Shown: positions 58,653-64,000 of the stretch, piece by piece
Layout: the number at the start of each line of letters is the position of its first letter
Position numbering within the stretch: position 1 is the stretch's first letter
DNA from: Bog-473 sp963782415
Lineage (GTDB): Bacteria; Actinomycetota; Acidimicrobiia; Acidimicrobiales; RAAP-2
Direction of reading: 5' to 3'
DNA length: 64,000 nucleotides
Assembly: GCA_963782415.1 (NCBI GenBank)
Contig: CAWAJT010000004.1
Span: forward strand, 930,001-994,000
The notes under the pieces: model-generated
Databases searched by the model: none
The model's input: the letters and a program-made list of their open reading frames with translations, nothing else
Told to the model about the DNA's origin: nothing
Program-made: the position numbers and the translations under genes

Positions 58653-59066
58653 ATGGAACAGCGTCGTAGAGCGCCACGTCGGTCCGCGGGCTGGTTCGGG
58701 CTCTGCCACATAGCAGGCGAGTCGGAACCGGAATGGCGAGACTGCATGGTCGTCGACATCTCCATCCTCGGACTGGGGATCACGCTGCATCATTTCTGGC
58801 CGTCGGAATTGGTCGGTCGTCACGTTTCCGTCGAGGCGCCTGCGGTCGGGAACTCGCTCAACGTCCGGTTGGAAGGTGAGATCAGGAACGCCGATGCGGT
58901 TTCCGGCGGGGTCGTCCGTTTGGGGATCGAATTCGACGGGCTGACCGAGTCGGAACTGGCGGTGGCGGGCGTCCTGGGCGCGTTGATCAATCACGAGGTC
59001 GTCACTCCACCTCCGGGTGCCGACGAAGGCGTTCCGGATTACGCAATCGCCCGTCCCACCGCCTGA
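58653..59066 (+). CDS. PilZ-domain protein
   Basis: 137 residues. The N-terminal RRRAPRRSAGW carries the RxxxR c-di-GMP motif and CMVVDISILGLGITL the DISxxGxG motif. The C-terminal part has RLEGEIRNADAVSGGVVRLG. ATG 58653 has AAAGG upstream. It likely binds cyclic di-GMP; no effector is fused. It is a paralogue of the disrupted gene near 53 kb. Confidence 0.85.
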   Translation: MEQRRRAPRRSAGWFGLCHIAGESEPEWRDCMVVDISILGLGITLHHFWPSELVGRHVSVEAPAVGNSLNVRLEGEIRNADAVSGGVVRLGIEFDGLTESELAVAGVLGALINHEVVTPPPGADEGVPDYAIARPTA

Positions 59067-59079
59067 TCACCCGCCTGAG

Positions 59080-59100
59080 CAGCGCCCCGGGCGGGCGCTG
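59080..59100. terminator. Hairpin between convergent genes
   Basis: CAGCGCCC / GGGCGCTG (8 bp) with a 5-base loop between the PilZ gene and the GNAT gene on the other strand. No T-run follows, so termination is only suggested by position. Confidence 0.4.
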
Positions 59101-59146
59101 GCCGGCAGGGACCCACGCGGGGCGCCCCGGGGGGTTCTGGCCTCCC

Positions 59147-59635
59147 TCAGAACTCGGTGCGGTGCGCGCCCGGGGGGAGCCGAACGTTCTTGATCATCTG
59201 GAGCGCCGGCTGGTCCGCCCCCCACAGCTCAGGCATCTCTTCGAGGGGTCGGAAACCCGAGCTGACGTAGAAGGCCCTGGTGGCGGCGTATCCCGGGTCG
59301 GGATGACGGGAGCTCAGCGTCTTCACCTGCAGGTAGGCAACCTGGCGGCTGGACAGCCACGCCTCGGCGGCTTCCAGCAGGGCCGACCCGATTCCGGCCC
59401 GGTGATGTTCGGGCCGCACGCCCATGACGACGATCTCCGCTGCATCGGCACTGTGGAGGTGGAGGGTCAAGATCCCGCAGTCGCGGCCAGTGATCGTCGC
59501 CACGAAGGTTGGGTTCGCCTCGGCAGCCCTGACGTAGGCCGCCACCGAGTCGGGGAGACCGAACCATTCCGGCAACGCGGCCAACACGGCGGCACAGGTG
59601 GGGCCGGAGCCCTTCTCCTGCATCCGGATCGCCAT
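59147..59635 (-). CDS. GNAT acetyltransferase
   Basis: 162 residues. IVVMGVRPEHHRAGIGSALL carries the R/H-x-A-G-I-G CoA loop, and YLQVKTLSSRHPDPGYAATR plus AFYVSSGFRPL follow. ATG 59635, 33 bases after the acyl-CoA synthetase stop. Substrate not known. Confidence 0.85.
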   Translation of the reverse strand: MAIRMQEKGSGPTCAAVLAALPEWFGLPDSVAAYVRAAEANPTFVATITGRDCGILTLHLHSADAAEIVVMGVRPEHHRAGIGSALLEAAEAWLSSRQVAYLQVKTLSSRHPDPGYAATRAFYVSSGFRPLEEMPELWGADQPALQMIKNVRLPPGAHRTEF

Positions 59636-59667
59636 ACCGCTCGGTCGACGCACAGGGGTCGCTGCGG

Positions 59668-61221
59668 TCAGACCGCCCGCTGCACGCCTTCCCAGTAAGG
59701 GTCCCGGAGCTTGCGCTTGTACAGCTTGCCGTTCGGATCGCGGGGCATCTCGGACGTGAAGTCGATCGTCTTGGGCGTCTTGAACTTGGCCAGCTTGCCG
59801 GCGCAGAAGTCGAGGATCTCCTGAGCCAGCGCGTCGTTCACCTCGACGCCCTCGGCCGGCTCGATGACCGCCTTCACCTCTTCGCCCCAATCGTCGTGAG
59901 GGATACCAAAGACGGCGGCGTCGCCTACCTTGGGATGTGACAGAAGGACGCTCTCGATCTCAGCCGGGTAGATGTTGGCCCCGCCGGAAATGATCATGTC
60001 GATCTTGCGGTCGCGCAGAAAGAGAAAGCCATCTTCGTCAATGAGTCCGACATCACCGACTGTGAAGAACGGACCGATCCGGTTCTTCTGCGTCTTCTCT
60101 TTGTCACCGTGGTACTCGAAGTCGGCGGACTGCATCGCCATATAGACGGTGCCGATCACATTGGGCTCTGTGATCCGGTTGCCGTCGTCGTCGAACACGG
60201 CGATCTCGCTGATCGGCCAGGGCTTGCCGACGGTGCCGGGCTTCTGCAGCCATTCCTCGGCGCTCACCAGCGTCCCGCCACCCTCGCTCGCGGCGTAGTA
60301 CTCGTCGACCGCATTGCCCCACCATGCGATCATCTTGTGCTTCACGTCGATGGGGCAGGGTGCAGCGGCGTGGATCATGTGGCGTAGGGAGGACACGTCG
60401 TACGTGCCCCGCACGTCATCGGGGAGTGCCAGGAGGCGGTGGAACTGGGTCGGCACCATGTGCGACGTCGTGACGCGGCGTTCCTCAATGAGCCGGAGCA
60501 TGTCTTCGGGCAGCCATTTGTCCATCAGCACGATCGTGTGCCCGAGGTGGAGCGACGCACTCCCGAAGCGAAGCACCGCCGTGTGGTAGAGCGGCGAGCC
60601 GATGATGTGGACGTTGTCGTCCTGGGGCTGGATCCCGAAGAGGAAAAGGAGGCCCGAGAGCCCGAGCGCCGCCTGCTCCGGTGTGACGCCCATCAGCTTG
60701 CGGTAGATGCCTTTGGGGTTCCCCGTCGTCCCCGACGTGTAGTTCATGACGTCGCCGATGGTGCGGTCCTCCGGCAGCGTCGTCGGCTGCGCGTCGCGGA
60801 TGGCGGTGTAGGAGGCGAACCCCGGCACGTCGCCCACGGCGAGCCGGCCGGCCGCATCTACGCCGGCCTCGTCGGCGGCCGCGGTGGCCACGTCGGCGAA
60901 GCGGTCGTGGGCGACGAAGATCTTGGCTCCCGAGTCCTTCAAGATGTAGGCCACCTCCGGCGCCACCAGGTGGTGGTTGATCGGCACGAGGTACCAGCCG
61001 GCCTGGAGGGCGGCCAGATAGACCTCGAGCATCTCGGCGCAGTTGGGCAGCAAGGTGGCCACGACGTCGCCGACCTGGAGGCCCTGGGCCCGCCAGGCGT
61101 GCACCAGCTGATTGGCCCGGCCCAGCAGCTCGCCGGACGTGATCTCGTCGCCCTCGGGCGTCACCAGGGCCAGATAGTCGGGGTCTTCCTGGGCCAGTGC
61201 CCAGAAGCCGAGGTCACCCAT
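59668..61221 (-). CDS. Acyl-CoA synthetase (FadD family)
   Basis: 517 residues, AMP-binding fold. P-loop YTSGTTGNPKGIYRKL, A5-type motif YYAASEGGGT, A7-type GDVGLIDEDGFLFL, and the C-terminal A8-A10 segments RDRKIDMIISGGANIYPAEI and GKLYKRKL. It activates a fatty or steroid side-chain acid with ATP and CoA. ATG 61221 has AAGGAG eight bases upstream. It diverges from the dehydrogenase with a KstR-like operator between. Confidence 0.93.
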   Translation of the reverse strand: MGDLGFWALAQEDPDYLALVTPEGDEITSGELLGRANQLVHAWRAQGLQVGDVVATLLPNCAEMLEVYLAALQAGWYLVPINHHLVAPEVAYILKDSGAKIFVAHDRFADVATAAADEAGVDAAGRLAVGDVPGFASYTAIRDAQPTTLPEDRTIGDVMNYTSGTTGNPKGIYRKLMGVTPEQAALGLSGLLFLFGIQPQDDNVHIIGSPLYHTAVLRFGSASLHLGHTIVLMDKWLPEDMLRLIEERRVTTSHMVPTQFHRLLALPDDVRGTYDVSSLRHMIHAAAPCPIDVKHKMIAWWGNAVDEYYAASEGGGTLVSAEEWLQKPGTVGKPWPISEIAVFDDDGNRITEPNVIGTVYMAMQSADFEYHGDKEKTQKNRIGPFFTVGDVGLIDEDGFLFLRDRKIDMIISGGANIYPAEIESVLLSHPKVGDAAVFGIPHDDWGEEVKAVIEPAEGVEVNDALAQEILDFCAGKLAKFKTPKTIDFTSEMPRDPNGKLYKRKLRDPYWEGVQRAV

Positions 61222-61284
61222 CACGCACGCTCCTTGCCGGATTGAGGTGCGGGTGGCAAATGGCAACACCCGCCACTCGCACGC

Positions 61285-61298
61285 TAGAACGTGTTCTA
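61285..61298 (-). promoter_or_regulatory. KstR-like operator between fadD and the dehydrogenase
   Basis: TAGAAC-GT-GTTCTA fits TnnAACnnGTTnnA. It lies 64 bases upstream of the FadD start and 65 bases before the dehydrogenase ATG, so one repressor dimer could control both. Read toward fadD, its flanks (GTAAGT and G) equal those of the thiolase site. Confidence 0.75.
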
Positions 61299-61362
61299 AC
61301 TTACGGCAATTTGCCAGGGCCGGCCCGCGCCGGCGGACATGCAGAGATCAGGAGACTCGACC

Positions 61363-62271
61363 ATGGCTTCATTCCTCGAAGGAAAGGTCGTCGCCGTGAC
61401 GGGCGGAGGCGGCGGCATCGGGCGTGCCGTGGCGTTGGCGGCTGCCGATGCGGGGGCCAAGGTGCTGGTGGCCGACTTCGGGGTGGGCATGGCGGGGGAG
61501 GACCCGAGCAGCGAAGTGGCCGACGCCGTCGTGGCCGAGATCACGAAGGCCGGAGGCGAGGGCATCGCCGTCGCTGACGACATCTCGAAGATGGAATCGG
61601 GTGAGCGCTTGATCGCCACGGCGCTCGAGAGGTGGGGCCGCATAGACGGCGTCGTGGCCGTGGCGGGCATCTTGCGCGAGCGGATGCTCTTCAACATGTC
61701 CGAGGACGAGTGGGACGCCGTCATCGCCACGCATCTCAAAGGTCATTTCACGGTGTTCCGGGCCGCCGCTGCCGTCATGCGCAAGCAGGAAGGGGGCGGC
61801 GCGCTCATCGGGTTCACGTCTGGTGCCTTCCAGGGCAGCGTGGCGCAGGCCAACTACGCCGCCGCCAAGGGGGGCATCGTGTCGTTGGTCCGTTCGGCGG
61901 CGGTCGGCCTGCACCGCTACGGGGTGACGGCCAACGCCATCGCGCCGGTCGCCCGCACCCGTATGTCGGCCAACGTGCCGTCGGAGCTCGCCGAGATGGG
62001 TGACGCGGAAGATGTGGCGCCGATGGTCGTGTACCTGCTCAGCGACCAGGCGAAGCACGTGACCGGCCAGGTCTACACCGTGGTCGGTTCCAAAATCGCC
62101 GTCTGGAACCAGCCCACTGAGGTTCGCGCCATGTGGACCGACGGTCGTTGGACTCCCGAGGACATCGCGGCGCGCCTCGACGACAACATCGGACAGGAGC
62201 GCATGGCGATGATCGATCGCCTCGAGCAGATGCGCCAGGCGGCCGCATCGGGTGAGAAGCCCAACGCCTGA
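61363..62271 (+). CDS. Short-chain dehydrogenase/reductase
   Basis: 302 residues. NAD(P) loop VVAVTGGGGGIGRAVALAAA, acidic VADF, VAGILRERMLFNM, catalytic Ser in TSGAFQGSVAQAN and the YAAAKGG Tyr/Lys pair. A C-terminal extension past the core (RAMWTDGRWTPEDIAARLDD) resembles domains of steroid-degradation 17-beta-HSD/Hsd4-type enzymes. ATG 61363 has AGGAG eight bases upstream. Likely co-regulated with fadD. Confidence 0.88.
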   Translation: MASFLEGKVVAVTGGGGGIGRAVALAAADAGAKVLVADFGVGMAGEDPSSEVADAVVAEITKAGGEGIAVADDISKMESGERLIATALERWGRIDGVVAVAGILRERMLFNMSEDEWDAVIATHLKGHFTVFRAAAAVMRKQEGGGALIGFTSGAFQGSVAQANYAAAKGGIVSLVRSAAVGLHRYGVTANAIAPVARTRMSANVPSELAEMGDAEDVAPMVVYLLSDQAKHVTGQVYTVVGSKIAVWNQPTEVRAMWTDGRWTPEDIAARLDDNIGQERMAMIDRLEQMRQAAASGEKPNA

Positions 62272-62319
62272 TCCGTCAGCGGCCACGACATGGCGTCGGA
62301 GTCGGCGTCGACGTGTCGG

Positions 62320-62649
62320 TCAGACAATGCGGTGCAGGCGCGGCTTGCGCGTGACTGCTGAGGAGACCTCGAGGGAGTTCCCCTCGTGGTGGGCGGCGAC
62401 GACGGCGGACGCGCCGGGAGGCTCGTCGGCGAAGACTTTGCCCATCCGCTGGCCCCAGATGACAGCGGAACGTGCGATCTGGCGTTCGGGGTGCTCCCAC
62501 GGTGGGATGCGCAATTCAATCTGGAACATCGGCTCGAAGGTGACGACGTGGGTGGCCCCCTCGCCATGGTCGGCGAGCCACGCTTTCTTTTCCTCGTCGG
62601 TCCAGACCTTGTCGTCGTTCATGGGGATCCACGGCTCCAGGGTCGCCAT
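62320..62649 (-). CDS. Conserved hypothetical protein
   Basis: 109 residues, start MATLEPWIPMNDDKVWTDEE with GGAGG upstream. FEPMFQIELRIPPWEHPERQ suggests a small alpha/beta protein. Not assigned to a family. Convergent with the short-chain dehydrogenase. Confidence 0.65.
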   Translation of the reverse strand: MATLEPWIPMNDDKVWTDEEKKAWLADHGEGATHVVTFEPMFQIELRIPPWEHPERQIARSAVIWGQRMGKVFADEPPGASAVVAAHHEGNSLEVSSAVTRKPRLHRIV

Positions 62650-62930
62650 GTCCTCGCACCTCCCTCTCTCCGCCATATCGGTTTCATCAGGAGAAGCCTT
62701 GAGAATGCCCTGTCTTTCGTGCGAAACGGGGGATAGTGGGTCCGAAAGTCTTCACACGCGTCTACGGAGCGCGGCCGGCCTTGGATGTCGCAGGAACGTT
62801 GCAGTGGTTACGCAGGCACGGGTCGGGTCTCGGGCAGGGATCCAGGCGGTGGGAGGGGTCGCCCCGCCCCGTCGGACCCGGTGCTCCGGGGGGCCGGATG
62901 GTGCACCTGCGGGCACGTCGATCGCGGGGT

Positions 62931-63779
62931 TCAGGCGGGCTGTTCCGCCGTGTCGACCGCCACCGCCGGACCCTCGGCATGGTGTGTCAGGAGCCACTTC
63001 TTCCAGCGACCACGCGCGCGCACGACGATGATGGCACCAGCGATCACGAGAAGGACGCCAGCAAGCTGCACGAGGTCCGAGCCGAGCCGCCCGTCCTCGC
63101 CGAGCCAAAGGTGTTCGTCGAGGGAGCGCTCAATGCCCCACAGCACCATCGCGGTCCCGAGCACGATCCCGGAGGGGTAACCGGTTCGGGGCGTCTTGTC
63201 GGGCCACCGGTCGAGTCGCCGTTCGATGGCGATCAGGACCAGATAGACGGCGAAGTCCTCGAGTGCCTGGAAGATCGGAACGGGCAACCGTCGTCCTGTT
63301 TGGCCCGCGTAGTACATCCCGAACCACTGGTGGGTCGGGTGTCCGCCGCCCGCCACCATGAGCTGTGGGCCGAGCAGGCGACCCATGGCCCAACAGGCCA
63401 GCAGGACAGGCACCACCAGGTCGAGGCCTCGACCCAGTGGCAGCTCGGGGCAGCGCCGTCGCGTGAGGACGATGCCGACTGGCACAGCGAGCAGGAGCCC
63501 GCCGAACGACGAGAGGCCGCCATGCCAGATGGCCAAGACGTCGCCCGGGTTCGAGCTGTAGTAGCCGAGGTTCGACAAGACGTGCATCGCTCGAGCGCCC
63601 ACGACGGCAGCGAGGATGATCCAAAGGAAGACGGGGACGAGCCAGTCGGTCGGATAGCCGTTCTTTCGCAGTCGACGCTCGAAGTAGACGAAGCCGAACC
63701 AGAACGTCAGCGCGAGCCCGATGCCGTAGGTGTGGACCTGCAGCGGCCCGATGTGGAAGTCGACGGGGATCGGTTTCAT
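62931..63779 (-). CDS. lgt: Prolipoprotein diacylglyceryl transferase, divergent
   Basis: 282 residues, seven hydrophobic segments. The conserved HGGLSSFGGLLLAVPVGIVL motif and the WAMGRLLGPQLM region at the GRxG position are visible; the Gram-positive CCYG-type loop is replaced by AGGGHPTHQWFGMYY. It normally transfers diacylglycerol to lipoprotein Cys. The variant loop leaves room for a relative with altered function. Start ATG 63779. Confidence 0.75.
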   Translation of the reverse strand: MKPIPVDFHIGPLQVHTYGIGLALTFWFGFVYFERRLRKNGYPTDWLVPVFLWIILAAVVGARAMHVLSNLGYYSSNPGDVLAIWHGGLSSFGGLLLAVPVGIVLTRRRCPELPLGRGLDLVVPVLLACWAMGRLLGPQLMVAGGGHPTHQWFGMYYAGQTGRRLPVPIFQALEDFAVYLVLIAIERRLDRWPDKTPRTGYPSGIVLGTAMVLWGIERSLDEHLWLGEDGRLGSDLVQLAGVLLVIAGAIIVVRARGRWKKWLLTHHAEGPAVAVDTAEQPA

Positions 63780-63924
63780 GGCTCGGTCCGGGCCAGGTTA
63801 GGACCCGAAGGGGACCAGCTGGACCCGGGCTCCATGACGCCTGACTGGAGCCGACGCCTGGCTGGAGAGCTGAGTTGGGCGCAGTGCTGCGTGGTGGAGG
63901 GCGAGACCGCGGCGGGGCAGCGAG

Positions 63925-64000
63925 CTACGGTCGCCCGGCACCCACGAAGTTGCCGCCCAGGCGCAGCCCGGTGGTCCAGACCGATGCGCCGGTGTAGGGC
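63925..64000 (-). CDS. C-terminal end of an unidentified gene (partial)
   Basis: The minus-strand frame ends ...YTGASVWTTGLRLGGNFVGA then GRP and a TAG stop at 63925. Only about 24 residues are visible, so no family can be assigned. Position after a gap of 145 bases upstream of the Lgt start is consistent with a separate gene. Confidence 0.35.
   Translation of the reverse strand, partial: PYTGASVWTTGLRLGGNFVGAGRP

Overview
High-GC genomic DNA from an actinobacterium. Class Acidimicrobiia is my best guess, from the gene repertoire: a leuB-ilvE-cimA block, FadA5-type thiolase, KstR-type operators and many small actinobacterial families. No rRNA, tRNA, CRISPR array, intact insertion sequence or replication origin was seen.

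Region 1 (1-34.3 kb) is a surface-glycan locus. It opens with the tail of a CpsD/CapB-like P-loop protein and two large polytopic membrane proteins. Then come glycosyltransferases of families GT4 and GT2, a Wzm/Wzt-type polysaccharide ABC exporter, an asparagine synthetase B, a PIG-L deacetylase, a PAP2 protein and a WbsX protein. A tightly coupled cassette (GNAT acetyltransferase, WecA/MraY-type priming transferase, DegT aminotransferase) could make and load a priming amino sugar. The locus continues with a GT2-methyltransferase fusion, another methyltransferase, a rhamnosyltransferase-like GT2, a large membrane protein, a 780-residue GT-methyltransferase-methyltransferase protein and a sulfotransferase-like protein. 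Three GT4 genes here are paralogues of one another.

Region 2 (34.4-41.8 kb) is branched-chain amino acid synthesis: greA-leuC-leuD-GNAT on the minus strand and leuB-ilvE-cimA on the plus strand. CimA with LeuBCD implies the citramalate (threonine-independent) isoleucine route. A short ORF encoding MYLPRHLVGIIH followed by a strong terminator hairpin lies ahead of leuB and looks like an attenuator.

Region 3 (41.9-62.6 kb) is catabolic and miscellaneous: CocE-type and epoxide-hydrolase-type hydrolases, acyl-CoA dehydrogenase, FadA5-like thiolase, enoyl-CoA hydratase, thioesterase, a KstD-like flavoprotein, acyl-CoA synthetase and a short-chain dehydrogenase. Two palindromes matching TnnAACnnGTTnnA (the KstR consensus) sit in front of the thiolase and between the acyl-CoA synthetase and the dehydrogenase, implying a steroid or cholesterol-type lipid regulon. 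Also here are two PilZ proteins, a Ser/Gly-repeat small protein coupled to a DHFR-family gene, a methyltransferase and a GT34-like transferase. The window ends with a divergent Lgt and the tail of an unidentified minus-strand gene.

Caveat: about 13 frameshifts interrupt otherwise well-conserved genes, including leuB. Eleven are explained by a single extra base. This looks like an insertion-biased sequencing or assembly error, so these genes are annotated as probably intact in the organism.
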